Below, one piece after another: positions 26,388 to 36,285 of a stretch of DNA of 64,000 bases. Both the position numbers and the translations under genes were made by a program. The notes under the pieces are model-generated. The model had not been told where the DNA came from, ran no database searches, and was given only the letters and a program-made list of their open reading frames with translations. Position 1 is the stretch's first letter; the number at the start of each line of letters is the position of its first letter. The stretch lies in contig JAJPIV010000104.1 in assembly GCA_021324595.1 (NCBI GenBank), positions 35,673 through 99,672 of the forward strand. The letters are read 5' to 3'. Source of the DNA: Actinomycetota bacterium (GTDB lineage: Bacteria > Actinomycetota > Actinomycetes > Streptosporangiales > Streptosporangiaceae).

Positions 26388-29015
26388 ATGACAACTCCGC
26401 ACCACGCGCGCCGCCCGCCCGGCCGGGTTGCCGGCCGGGCGGGCGGCCCGGCCGGCAACCCGGCCTCGGACCAGGCAATCACGGCCCGCCCGCCGCGCGG
26501 GCAGGCCCCCGGCGGCCGGGACCTGCGCGACCTGGTCTCCTCGCTCTCGCTGCGCGAGAAGGTCGATTTGCTCACCGGCGCGGACAGCTGGACGACCCGG
26601 GCGGCGCCGGCCATCGGCCTGCGGCAGATCGTGATGTCGGACGGCCCGGCCGGGGCGCGGGGCACCAGGCTGGATGAGCGGCACCCGTCGACCAGCCTGC
26701 CGTGCCCGTCGGCGCTCGGCGCCACCTGGGATCCGGAGCTCGTGCGCGAGCTCGCGTTCGCGCTCGGGACCGAGGCCCGGGCCAAGGGCATCGACGTCCT
26801 GCTCGGCCCGACGATCAACCTCATGCGCACCCCGCTCGGCGGGCGCGGCTTCGAGTGCTTCTCCGAGGATCCCCTGCTGACCTCCCGGATCGCGGTCGGC
26901 TACGTGCGCGGGCTCCAGGCGGCGGGGGTCGCCGCGACGGCCAAGCACTTCGTGGCCAACGACTCGGAGACGGGCCGGCGCGGCTACGACGCCAGGGTCA
27001 GCGAGGAGGCACTGCGCGAGGTCTACCTCGCCCCGTTCGAGGCGTCCGTGCGCGAGGCCGGAGTCGCCGTGGTCATGGCGGCCTACAACAAGGTCAACGG
27101 CGTGCCGATGACGCGGAACGCGCGCCTGCTCGCCCAGGTGCTCAAGGGCGAGTGGCGCTTCGGCGGGGTGGTGACCTCCGACTGGGGGGCCGCGGCCGAG
27201 ACGGCGGAGACCGCGCTGGCCGCCGTGGACCTGGTGATGCCGGGGCCGGACGGGCCATGGGGCGAGCGGCTCGCCCAGGCGGTCACCGACGGGCTGGTCG
27301 GCGCCGACGTGATCGATGACAAGGTGCTGCGCCTGCTGGGCCTCGCCGTCCGGGTCGGCGCGCTGGATCACCGGCCGGGCGCGGCGCGGGCGGCCGGCCC
27401 GCCGGGGCGGCGGCTCGTCGATCCCGGGCTGCTCCGGCGGGCCACGGCGGCCTCGTTCGTGCTGCTGAGCAACCCGGCCGGGATCCTGCCGCTGGCGGCC
27501 GGCCGCCTGCGGCGCCTGGCCGTGATCGGTCCCGGCGCGCTCCGCCCGACCATCCAGGGCGGCGGCAGCGCGGTCGTCGTCCCCGCCGCCGTCTCCGTGC
27601 CGGCCGCCGCCCTGGCGGCCCGCCTCGCCGGGCAGGCGCAGGTGAGCGTCGCCGAGGGCTGCCGGATCTGGGACGCTGTTCCCGAGCCGCCCGCAGGCTC
27701 GCTGCGCGACCCGGTGACCGGCGAGCCCGGCCTGCGGCTGGAGTTCCGCGATGCCGCGGGCCGCGTGATCCGCGGCGAGCACCGGGAGGCGTCCGCCTTC
27801 GCCTGGTGGGACGGGCTCCCGCCCGGCGTCGGCTGGGGCGAGCCGGGCAGCATCGTGCTGCGCGCGGTGTTCCGCCCGCAGGTCAGCGGGCCGCACTGCG
27901 TCGGGGGCGCCGGAGTGGGCTGGCTGCGGCTGACCGTGGACGGCGAGACGGTCGCCGACCGCCCCACCCCCACCCCGGCCGACCCGGTCGAGGCGATGAC
28001 CAGGCCCGGCCGGGTGCGGGCCGGGGTGGAGCTCCGGGCGGGCCGTGACGTCGGCGTGGAGCTGCAGCTGTCGCCGGCCGCGGACGGCGCGGGCCCGCTG
28101 ACCGTGCGGCTCGGGATCGCGCCGGCGGCCGCCGACGATGACCTCCTGGCGGAGGCGGTCCGGGCGGCCCGGGGCGCGGATGCCGCGGTCGTCATCGTCG
28201 GATCCGCCGAGCTGACCGAGAGCGAGGGATTCGACCGGCCCGGCCTGGCCCTGCCGGGCCGGCAGGACGAGCTCGTGCGGTCGGTGGCCGAGGCGTGCCC
28301 GGCGACGATCGTGGTCGTCAACGCCGGCATGCCGGTGCTGATGCCCTGGGCCGGGCAGGTCGCGGCGGTCATCCAGGGCTGGCTGCCCGGCCAGGCGATG
28401 GGCGAGGCCCTGGCTGGGGTGCTGCTCGGGGACGCCGAGCCGGGCGGCCGCCTGCCGGTCACCATCCCGGCGGCCGAGTCCGACTGCCCGGTGCTCGGCG
28501 CCGCCCCGGCTTCCGACGGGCGGCTGGAGTACTCCGAGGGCCTGCTGATCGGGTACCGGGGGTACGACGCACGCGGCCTGGTCCCCCGTTACCCGTTCGG
28601 GCACGGGCTCGGCTACACGACCTGGGCTTACGAGTCGGCCGAGGTGGTGCACGGCCCGGGCGGCGCGCACGCGGGCGGCGGGCACGGCCCGGGCGTTCCG
28701 GGAGGGCTGGCCGTCCGGGTCACCGTCAGGAACACCGGCGGCCGCCCCGGGCGCGAGGTGATCCAGGCCTACCTGACCGCGGAGGGCGACCCGCGGCGGC
28801 CGGTGCGGGTCCTCGCCGCGTTCGCCTCCGTGACCGCCGAGCCGGGCGAGGCCGCCGCCGCGGTGCTGAGCGTGCCGGCCCGGGTGCTCCAGCGCTGGGA
28901 CGCCGCCGCAGGCCGCTGGGCCTGGCTGGACGGCCCGCTCACGTTGCAGATCGGCCGGTCCTCCCGCGACCTGCGGCTGCGGGTGCCGGTCCCGGCGCCG
29001 CCGGCCGGGCACTGA
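26388..29015 (+). CDS. Glycoside hydrolase family 3 beta-glucosidase-like enzyme
   Basis: An 875-residue GH3 enzyme: the N-terminal barrel begins near SLREKVDLLTG, KHFVANDSE is the substrate loop, and the nucleophile is Asp265 in VVTSDWGA. An inserted PA14-like domain occupies roughly residues 440-580 (LEFRDAAGRVI to LQLSPA). The second GH3 domain has VVIVGSAELTESEGFDR and AVIQGWLPGQAMGEALAGVLLGDAEPGGRLPVT, and a fibronectin type III-like C-terminal domain ends the chain. No signal peptide is seen, so it probably acts in the cytoplasm on imported oligosaccharides. The start lacks a clear ribosome site and lies 11 bases after the binding-protein stop; a later start is possible, since the first 45 residues are not conserved. 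Confidence 0.9.
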   Translation: MTTPHHARRPPGRVAGRAGGPAGNPASDQAITARPPRGQAPGGRDLRDLVSSLSLREKVDLLTGADSWTTRAAPAIGLRQIVMSDGPAGARGTRLDERHPSTSLPCPSALGATWDPELVRELAFALGTEARAKGIDVLLGPTINLMRTPLGGRGFECFSEDPLLTSRIAVGYVRGLQAAGVAATAKHFVANDSETGRRGYDARVSEEALREVYLAPFEASVREAGVAVVMAAYNKVNGVPMTRNARLLAQVLKGEWRFGGVVTSDWGAAAETAETALAAVDLVMPGPDGPWGERLAQAVTDGLVGADVIDDKVLRLLGLAVRVGALDHRPGAARAAGPPGRRLVDPGLLRRATAASFVLLSNPAGILPLAAGRLRRLAVIGPGALRPTIQGGGSAVVVPAAVSVPAAALAARLAGQAQVSVAEGCRIWDAVPEPPAGSLRDPVTGEPGLRLEFRDAAGRVIRGEHREASAFAWWDGLPPGVGWGEPGSIVLRAVFRPQVSGPHCVGGAGVGWLRLTVDGETVADRPTPTPADPVEAMTRPGRVRAGVELRAGRDVGVELQLSPAADGAGPLTVRLGIAPAAADDDLLAEAVRAARGADAAVVIVGSAELTESEGFDRPGLALPGRQDELVRSVAEACPATIVVVNAGMPVLMPWAGQVAAVIQGWLPGQAMGEALAGVLLGDAEPGGRLPVTIPAAESDCPVLGAAPASDGRLEYSEGLLIGYRGYDARGLVPRYPFGHGLGYTTWAYESAEVVHGPGGAHAGGGHGPGVPGGLAVRVTVRNTGGRPGREVIQAYLTAEGDPRRPVRVLAAFASVTAEPGEAAAAVLSVPARVLQRWDAAAGRWAWLDGPLTLQIGRSSRDLRLRVPVPAPPAGH

Positions 29016-29033
29016 CCCGGCCCGGCCGCGAGC

Positions 29034-29130
29034 CACAGCCGGTGCCGGCGCGAGCCGGCGCGGGCGGGCGCGAGCCTCCCCGCGCGCCCGGCCATCGCGC
29101 CGCCGCCCTTCCGCGCCGGCACCGGCTGTG
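29034..29130. terminator. Long inverted repeat downstream of the GH3 gene
   Basis: Bases 29034-29052 are the exact reverse complement of 29112-29130 (19 bp), with a 59-base spacer that is itself rich in smaller complementary runs. It begins 18 bases after the GH3 stop and ends 48 bases before the cyclase gene. It probably ends the LacI operon transcript or protects its 3' end; no gene lies within it. Confidence 0.55.
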
Positions 29131-29178
29131 CAATCTTGGTGATCGTAGTCTGCCCCAGGTGCCGCGGGAGGCCCGCCC

Positions 29179-29955
29179 ATGCCCGTCCTCGCCCAGTTCA
29201 TGGCCGCGCTGCGCGCCGGCGCGATCGAGGTCGTCGACCTGACCGCGCCGCTCAGCCCGCAGACCCCGGTCATCCAGCTCCCCGAGCCGTTCGGGAACAC
29301 CAGCCCGTTCTCGCTGACCGAGATCAGCCGGTACGACGAGCGCGGCCCGGCGTGGTACTGGAACAACATCACGACTGGCGAGCACACCGGCACCCACTTC
29401 GACGCGCCGGTCCACTGGGCCACCGGACGGGACGGGCTGGACGTCTCCCAGGTCCCTCCCGCTCACCTGATCGCGCCGGCCGTGGTCCTCGACTTCAGCG
29501 CCCAGGCCGCGGGCGACCCGGATTTCCTCCTCGAGGTCGAGCACATCAAGGCGTGGGAGGCCGAGCACGGGCCCCTGCCGGACCGCGGCTGGCTGCTGTA
29601 CCGGACGGGATGGGACGCGCGCTCGGGAAGCCAGCGCGAGTTCCTGAACGCCGACGAGGCCGGCCCCCACACGCCAGGCGTCTCGCCGGACTGCGCGCGC
29701 TGGCTGGCCCTGGAGTCCCCGCTGCTCGGCTTCGGCGTCGAGACCGTCGGCACCGACGCGGGCGCGGCGCACTCGTTCGACCCGCCGTTCCCCTGCCACG
29801 CGGCGCTGCTCGGCGCCGGCAAGTACGGGCTCACGCAGCTTCAGAACCTGTCCAGGCTCCCGGCGACAGGCTCGGTGGTGATCGCCGGGCCGCTGCCGAT
29901 CCTCGCCGGCTCGGGCAGCCCGTGCCGCGCCCTCGCCCTGGTCGAGCGGGCGTGA
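29179..29955 (+). CDS. Cyclase family protein (kynurenine-formamidase fold)
   Basis: A 258-residue metal-dependent hydrolase of the cyclase/formamidase family. The motif HTGTHFDAPVHW matches the HxGTHxDxPxH metal site. Other conserved parts are ILAGSGSPCRALALVE at the C-terminus and GVETVGTDAG. ATG 29179 follows GGGAGG by eight bases. It overlaps the ThDP-enzyme gene (TGATG), so the two function together; the pair may open and then decarboxylate or rearrange an unidentified acid or amide. It is not clearly tryptophan catabolism, since no other kynurenine genes are present. Confidence 0.85.
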   Translation: MPVLAQFMAALRAGAIEVVDLTAPLSPQTPVIQLPEPFGNTSPFSLTEISRYDERGPAWYWNNITTGEHTGTHFDAPVHWATGRDGLDVSQVPPAHLIAPAVVLDFSAQAAGDPDFLLEVEHIKAWEAEHGPLPDRGWLLYRTGWDARSGSQREFLNADEAGPHTPGVSPDCARWLALESPLLGFGVETVGTDAGAAHSFDPPFPCHAALLGAGKYGLTQLQNLSRLPATGSVVIAGPLPILAGSGSPCRALALVERA

Positions 29956-31667
29956 TGCGGGTACCCGACGCGGTCGCCTCCGTCCTGGCCGGGCTCGGCG
30001 CCGACACCGTGTTCGGCCTGGTCGGCAGCGGCAATTTCCACGTGACCAACGCGCTGATCGCCCGGGGCGCCCGGTTCATCGCGGCCAGGCACGAGTGCGG
30101 CGCGGCGAGCATGGCAGACGGCTGGGCCCGGCTCACCGGCCGCCCGGGGATCGTGACGGTCCACCAGGGCCCCGGGCTCACCAACGCGATCACCGCGATC
30201 ACCGAGGCGGCCAAGAGCCGCACCCCGATGCTGGTGCTGTCCGCCGACGTCGCGGCCGGGGCGGTCCGCTCCAACTTCCGCATCGACATGGCCGGGCTGG
30301 CCCAGGCGATCGGCGCGGTGCCGGCCCGGCTGCACTCCCCGGGCTTCGCGGCGGACGACACCGCGCGGGCGTACCGGACCGCCGCGGAGGACCGGCGCAC
30401 GGTCATCCTCGCGCTCCCGCTCGACGTGCAGGCCGGCGAGTGCGAGGGGCCGCCGGCCACGCAGCCGCCGCCTGCGGTCGCGCCCGCCCCGCCCGATCAT
30501 GACGGCGTGGCGCGGCTGGCCGCGGCGATCGGCCGGGCGCGCCGTCCGGTGTTCATCGCCGGGCGCGGCGCGCGGGTGTCCGGGGCGCGGCGCGCGCTGG
30601 AGCGCCTGGCCGACGCCTGCGGCGCGCTGCTGGCCACCTCGGCTGCCGCGAAGGGCCTGTTCCGCGGCAACCCGTGGGACCTGGACATAAGCGGCGGGTT
30701 CGCCTCGCCGCTGGCCGCCGAGCTGATCCGGGGCGCGGACCTGGTGGTCGGCTGGGGCTGCTCGCTCAACACCTGGACGCTGCGGCACGGCAGGCTCATC
30801 GGCGAGGGCGCCACGGTCGCCCAGGTGGACACCGACCCGGCGGCGCTGGGCATGCACCGGCCCGTGGATCTCGGGGTGACCGGGGACGCCGCGCTCACCG
30901 CCGACGCGGTCACCGAGGCACTGGCCGGGGCCGGCGCCGACCTGGCCCCGGAGGCAGGCGCCGTGACTGGCGCCCGCACGGGCGCCGCGACGGGGATCCG
31001 GCACGGCACCGGCTACCGCTCGGAGGAGCTCCGCCAGCGGATCGCCCGCGGGATCCGCTGGCGGGACGTGCCGTACGACGACGACAGCACCGCAAGCCGG
31101 ATCGATCCGCGCACGCTCACGGCGGCCCTGGATGACCTGCTGCCCGCCGAGCGCGTGGTCGCGGTCGACTCGGGCAACTTCATGGGCTACCCGAGCATGT
31201 ACCTGTCGGTGCCAGACGAGAACGGCTTCACGTTCACCCAGGCCTACCAGTCGGTCGGGCTCGGCCTGGCCTCGGCGATCGGGTCGGCGATCGCGCGGCC
31301 GGACCGCCTGGCCGTCGCGGCGCTCGGGGACGGGGGCGCGCTCATGGGGATCAGCGAGCTGGAGACCGCAGTGCGGCTGGCGCTGCCGATGGTGATCGTG
31401 GTCTACGACGACGAGGCCTACGGCGCCGAGGTGCACCACTTCGGCCCCGATGGCCATCCGCTGGACACGGTCAGGTTCCCGCCCGCGGACATCGCCGGGA
31501 TCGCCCGGGGCTTCGGCTGCGCCGCGCTCACGGTCCGCCGGCGGGAGGACCTGGCAGGCGCGGGCGACTGGCTGGACGGCCCGCGCGACCGGCCGCTGCT
31601 GATCGACGCCAAGGTCACCTCGACCGCCGGCGCCTGGTGGCTGGAGGAGGCGTTCCGGGGCCACTGA
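29955..31667 (+). CDS. Thiamine diphosphate-dependent enzyme (acetolactate synthase-like)
   Basis: A 570-residue ThDP enzyme with three domains. The N-terminal Pyr domain carries the catalytic Glu (residue 47, ARHECGAASMADG) and VTVHQGPGLTNAITAITEA; the middle domain starts near GVARLAAAIGRARRPVFIAGRG; the PP domain has the cofactor motif GDGGALMGISELETAV. It is of the acetolactate synthase/benzoylformate decarboxylase group, but I cannot assign a substrate, and no IlvN-like regulatory subunit is adjacent. Its ATG shares a base with the cyclase stop. Confidence 0.85.
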   Translation: MRVPDAVASVLAGLGADTVFGLVGSGNFHVTNALIARGARFIAARHECGAASMADGWARLTGRPGIVTVHQGPGLTNAITAITEAAKSRTPMLVLSADVAAGAVRSNFRIDMAGLAQAIGAVPARLHSPGFAADDTARAYRTAAEDRRTVILALPLDVQAGECEGPPATQPPPAVAPAPPDHDGVARLAAAIGRARRPVFIAGRGARVSGARRALERLADACGALLATSAAAKGLFRGNPWDLDISGGFASPLAAELIRGADLVVGWGCSLNTWTLRHGRLIGEGATVAQVDTDPAALGMHRPVDLGVTGDAALTADAVTEALAGAGADLAPEAGAVTGARTGAATGIRHGTGYRSEELRQRIARGIRWRDVPYDDDSTASRIDPRTLTAALDDLLPAERVVAVDSGNFMGYPSMYLSVPDENGFTFTQAYQSVGLGLASAIGSAIARPDRLAVAALGDGGALMGISELETAVRLALPMVIVVYDDEAYGAEVHHFGPDGHPLDTVRFPPADIAGIARGFGCAALTVRRREDLAGAGDWLDGPRDRPLLIDAKVTSTAGAWWLEEAFRGH

Positions 31668-31682
31668 CGGCCGGGCCGGCGT

Positions 31683-31711
31683 CCCGGGGCCACTGGCGGC
31701 CGGGCCCCGGG
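31683..31711. terminator. Hairpin between convergent ThDP-enzyme and acyl-CoA dehydrogenase genes
   Basis: CCCGGGGCC (31683-31691) and GGCCCCGGG (31703-31711) form a 9-bp stem with an 11-base loop in the 51-base gap. The adjacent text GGGGCCACTG is also present 30 bases earlier at the end of the ThDP gene, suggesting a local duplication. No T tract. Confidence 0.5.
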
Positions 31712-31718
31712 CAAGGCC

Positions 31719-32900
31719 TCACGGGGCGGGCAGGCCGACCAGGTCCGCGAGCGCGGCCCGGTGGCGCTCGGGAGTGCCGAGCGCGATCGAGGTGGCCTTG
31801 GCCCGCTTGAGGTACAGGTGGGCCGGGTGCTCCCAGGTGAACCCGATGCCGCCGTGCAGCTGCACCATCTCCTGGCCCGCCAGCAGCGCCACCTCCGAGC
31901 AGGTCGCCTTGGCCAGGGCGACCGCGACCGGCGTGTCGGGATCCTGCCCGGCCAGGCAGGCGGCCGCGTACCGGGACGCGGCCCTGGCCTGGGTGATGGC
32001 CACCCACAGGTCCGCCAGCCGGTGCTTGATCGCCTGGAACGAGCCGACCGGCCGGGCGAACTGGTGCCGCTGCTTGACGTAGGCCAGCGTGATCTCCAGC
32101 GCCCGCTCCGCCAGCCCGAGCTGCTCGGCGGCCAGCATGCCCGCCCCGGCCCGCAGCGCCGCGGTGACCGCGGCGCCGGCGGCGGGGCCCGCGGCGATCC
32201 GGCTGGCGGGCGCCGCCTCCAGCGTGAGGTCCGCGAGCTGCCTGGTCATGTCCAGGGAGGTCACCGGCGTCATGGTGACCCCGGCCTGCGCGGCGCGGAC
32301 GGCGAACAGCCCGGCCGGCACGCCGTCGCCGGGGACCAGCAGGACGTCCGCCGGGAGGGCGTCGGCCACCCCGGTCACCGAGCCGCTGAGCCGGTACGTG
32401 CCCGCGGGATCGCCGGCCGGGCCGGGCACGATCCGCACGGTCGGCTCCGGCGGCGCTCCGGGCGCGGTGGCGAATGGCACCGCCAGCGCCGCGGTGGCGG
32501 TGCCGGCGCCCAGCTCAGCCAGCAGCTCCCTGGCCTGCGGGGCCTGCCCGGCGGCCGGCAGCAGGGCGGCCGTGGCGAGCACCGCGCTGCCCAGGTAGGG
32601 CACGGGCGCCAGGGCTCGCCCTGCCTCCTCGGCGACCACGGCGGCCTCGCGGAACGACGCGCCGGCCCCGCCCAGCTCCTGCGGCACGAGCAGCCCGGCG
32701 CAGCCCACCTGCCCGGCCAGGACCTGCCACAGCCCGGTGTCGTAGGTCTGCGCCGCCTCGGTCCGGGCCAGGACCGATCGCCAGTCCGCCCGGTCGTCGA
32801 GCACCGACCGGACCGCGGCGCGCAGCTGGACCTCCTCCTCGCGGTAGGTCATGTCGGGCAGCCGGGCATCCCGCTCCCGCGCCGCGGCGCCCTCGCTCAC
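31719..32900 (-). CDS. Acyl-CoA dehydrogenase, probable beta-type partner subunit
   Basis: A 393-residue acyl-CoA dehydrogenase family protein: N-terminal helical domain, middle domain around TPVTSLDMTRQLADLTLE and the C-terminal helical domain with FARPVGSFQAIKHRLADL and QLHGGIGFTWEHPAHLYLKRA. The last motif is typical of members that pair with a neighbouring acyl-CoA dehydrogenase, and it lacks the usual GT-E catalytic tail. The GTG at 32900 is selected because it overlaps the upstream stop (GTGA) and has AAGGA nine bases before it; ATG 32852 is an alternative. It is last of the minus-strand cluster. Confidence 0.85.
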   Translation of the reverse strand: MSEGAAARERDARLPDMTYREEEVQLRAAVRSVLDDRADWRSVLARTEAAQTYDTGLWQVLAGQVGCAGLLVPQELGGAGASFREAAVVAEEAGRALAPVPYLGSAVLATAALLPAAGQAPQARELLAELGAGTATAALAVPFATAPGAPPEPTVRIVPGPAGDPAGTYRLSGSVTGVADALPADVLLVPGDGVPAGLFAVRAAQAGVTMTPVTSLDMTRQLADLTLEAAPASRIAAGPAAGAAVTAALRAGAGMLAAEQLGLAERALEITLAYVKQRHQFARPVGSFQAIKHRLADLWVAITQARAASRYAAACLAGQDPDTPVAVALAKATCSEVALLAGQEMVQLHGGIGFTWEHPAHLYLKRAKATSIALGTPERHRAALADLVGLPAP

Positions 32901-34120
32901 CTCGGCAGGTCCTTCCATGGCTTGTCCTTGTCCAGCCGGATCTCGGGCGGCAGCCCGAGCACCCGCTCGGCGACGATGTTCTTGAGGATCTCCGTAGTGC
33001 CGCCCTCGATCGAGTTCGCCCGCGAGCGCAGGTACCGGTAGCCCGCGTCCCGGCCGTAGAAGTCGGCGCCCTCCGGGCGCCGCATCGCCCAGTCCCCGTA
33101 CCTCAGCCCCTCGGCACCGAGCAGCTCCACCTCGAAATCGGAGATCTCCTGGTTGAGCCGGGCGAACACGATCTTGGCCCCGGAGCCCTCCGGCCCGGGC
33201 TGCCCGGCCGCGAGCTGCTGCCGCAGGCGCTCCCCGGCCAGCCGGGAGACCTCCGCCTGCGCCCACAGCCGCAGCAGGCGCTCGTGCAGGCCCGGGGTGC
33301 GCAGCTGCGGGCTCTCCCGCCACCGCCGCGCGGCGACCCCGATCATGCCGCCCTCGCGCGGGAACGTGAACGCTCCGAGCGCCACCCGCTCGTTCATCAG
33401 CGTCGCCGTGGCCACCTGCCAGCCCTGGCCGACCTCGCCGATCCGGTCGGCATCGGGGACCTCCACGTCCGTGAGGAAGACCTCGTTGAACTCGGCCTCG
33501 CCAGTCGCCTGCCGGAGCGGGCGCACCTCCACCCCGGGGGCCTTCATGTTCACGCTGAAGTAGGTCAGGCCCTGGTGCTTCGGCTGCTCCGGGTCGGTCC
33601 TGGCGAGCAGTATCCCGCGGTCGGCGACGTGGGCCGAGGAGGTCCACACCTTCTGGCCGCTGACGATCCACCGGTCCCCGTCCCTGACCGCGCGGGTGGA
33701 CAGGCTCGCCAGGTCCGACCCGGCGCCGGGCTCGGAGAACAGCTGGCACCAGATCTCCTCCCCGGTCCACAGCGGCCGCAGCCAGCGGCGCTTCTGCTCG
33801 TCGGTCCCGTAGGCCAGGATCGTCGGCGCCGCCATGCCCAGGCCGATCGCGTTGCGGTCGGCGCGGTGGGCGGGCGCGCCCGCCGCCGCGAACGCGGCGT
33901 CCACCACCTTCTGCAGGGTCCGCGGCAGGCTCTGGCCGCCAAGGCCGGGCGGGTAGTGGACCCATGCCAGCCCGGCGTCGAACCGCGCCCGCAGGAACTC
34001 GGCAGGGTCGGTCGCCGCCGGGTCGTGCGCGGCCAGGAAGGCCGCGACCTGCCGCCGCAGCTCCGCCGCGGCGTCCGGCTCGGGGAGGGCGCCGCCGGCC
34101 CCGGGCTCGGCGTTCAGCAC
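32897..34120 (-). CDS. Acyl-CoA dehydrogenase, probable alpha-type subunit
   Basis: A 407-residue flavoprotein: EEIWCQLFSEPGAGSDLASL and WIVSGQKVWTSSAHVAD are the flavin/substrate signatures; the C-terminal helix has RSRANSIEGGTTEILKNIVAERVLGLP. It should introduce the alpha,beta double bond into an acyl-CoA. The start is GTG 34120, overlapping the SDR stop by seven bases. Its direct overlap with the next acyl-CoA dehydrogenase suggests a heteromeric enzyme like the paired FadE proteins of actinobacterial steroid and fatty acid catabolism. Confidence 0.88.
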   Translation of the reverse strand: MLNAEPGAGGALPEPDAAAELRRQVAAFLAAHDPAATDPAEFLRARFDAGLAWVHYPPGLGGQSLPRTLQKVVDAAFAAAGAPAHRADRNAIGLGMAAPTILAYGTDEQKRRWLRPLWTGEEIWCQLFSEPGAGSDLASLSTRAVRDGDRWIVSGQKVWTSSAHVADRGILLARTDPEQPKHQGLTYFSVNMKAPGVEVRPLRQATGEAEFNEVFLTDVEVPDADRIGEVGQGWQVATATLMNERVALGAFTFPREGGMIGVAARRWRESPQLRTPGLHERLLRLWAQAEVSRLAGERLRQQLAAGQPGPEGSGAKIVFARLNQEISDFEVELLGAEGLRYGDWAMRRPEGADFYGRDAGYRYLRSRANSIEGGTTEILKNIVAERVLGLPPEIRLDKDKPWKDLPR

Positions 34121-34881
34121 AGCGGGCCGCCCGCCACGTAGATCACCTGGCCGGAGACGAACCCGGCGCCCTCGCTGGCCAGGAACGAGGCGACATGAGC
34201 GACATCCTCCGGCTGGCCGACCCGCCTGACCGGGATCCGGGACGCCGCGGCCTGCTGGAACGCCTCGAACTCCATGCCGACGCGCGCCGCGGTCGCCGCG
34301 GTCATGTCGGTGGCGATGAACCCGGGGGCGATCGCGTTCGCGGTGATCCCGAACGGCCCGAGCTCGATCGCGAGCGTCTTGGTGAAGCCCTGCAGGCCCG
34401 CCTTGGCCGCCGAGTAGTTGGCCTGCCCGCGGTTGCCGAGCGCCGAGCTCGACGACAGGCTGATGATCCGGCCCCACTTGGCGTCGACCATGTACTTCTG
34501 GCAGGCCCGGCTCATCAGGAACGCGCCCCGCAGGTGGACGCCCATCACCGTGTCCCAGTCGCTGTCGGTCATCTTGAACAGCAGGTTGTCGCGGATCACG
34601 CCGGCGTTGTTGACGAGCACCGCGGGCGGGCCCAGCCGCCCGGCGATCGCCTCCACCGCCGCGGCCACCTGCGCCGCGTCGCTCACGTCGGCCGCCGCGG
34701 CCAGCGCCCGGCCGCCCGCCGAGGTGATCGCGCCGACGGTCCCGGCGCAGTCGTCCTCCTTCAGGTCGATGACCGCCACCGCCAGGCCGTCGGCCGCCAG
34801 CCTCCTGGCGATAGCCGCCCCGATCCCGCGGGCTCCTCCGGTGACGACCGCCACCCGCTGTGCCTGCCCTGTCATCTGCAT
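34114..34881 (-). CDS. SDR family oxidoreductase, FabG/3-hydroxyacyl-CoA dehydrogenase-like
   Basis: A 255-residue short-chain dehydrogenase with TGGARGIG near residue 15, VNNAGVIRD, SLSSSSALGNRGQANYSAAKAG (catalytic Ser, Tyr, Lys) and the C-terminal AGFVSGQVIYVAGGP. This wording is very close to FabG-type ketoreductases; in a cluster of acyl-CoA dehydrogenases it more likely oxidises a 3-hydroxyacyl-CoA. ATG 34881 has GGGAAGGGACG upstream. It overlaps the next gene by seven bases. Confidence 0.9.
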   Translation of the reverse strand: MQMTGQAQRVAVVTGGARGIGAAIARRLAADGLAVAVIDLKEDDCAGTVGAITSAGGRALAAAADVSDAAQVAAAVEAIAGRLGPPAVLVNNAGVIRDNLLFKMTDSDWDTVMGVHLRGAFLMSRACQKYMVDAKWGRIISLSSSSALGNRGQANYSAAKAGLQGFTKTLAIELGPFGITANAIAPGFIATDMTAATAARVGMEFEAFQQAAASRIPVRRVGQPEDVAHVASFLASEGAGFVSGQVIYVAGGPLC

Positions 34882-34984
34882 CGTCCCTTCCCTCGACTCG
34901 TCCGATCGCGGAGAGCGCCGTCCCGGGCCGGCTCGCCCGCCCGGCCGGCCCGCCCGGGGCCGGGCCCGCCGGCGTGGCCCGCCG

Positions 34985-36259
<1,275 letters not shown>

Positions 36260-36285
36260 CTGCGGCCTCCCGGCGAGTCCGGACA

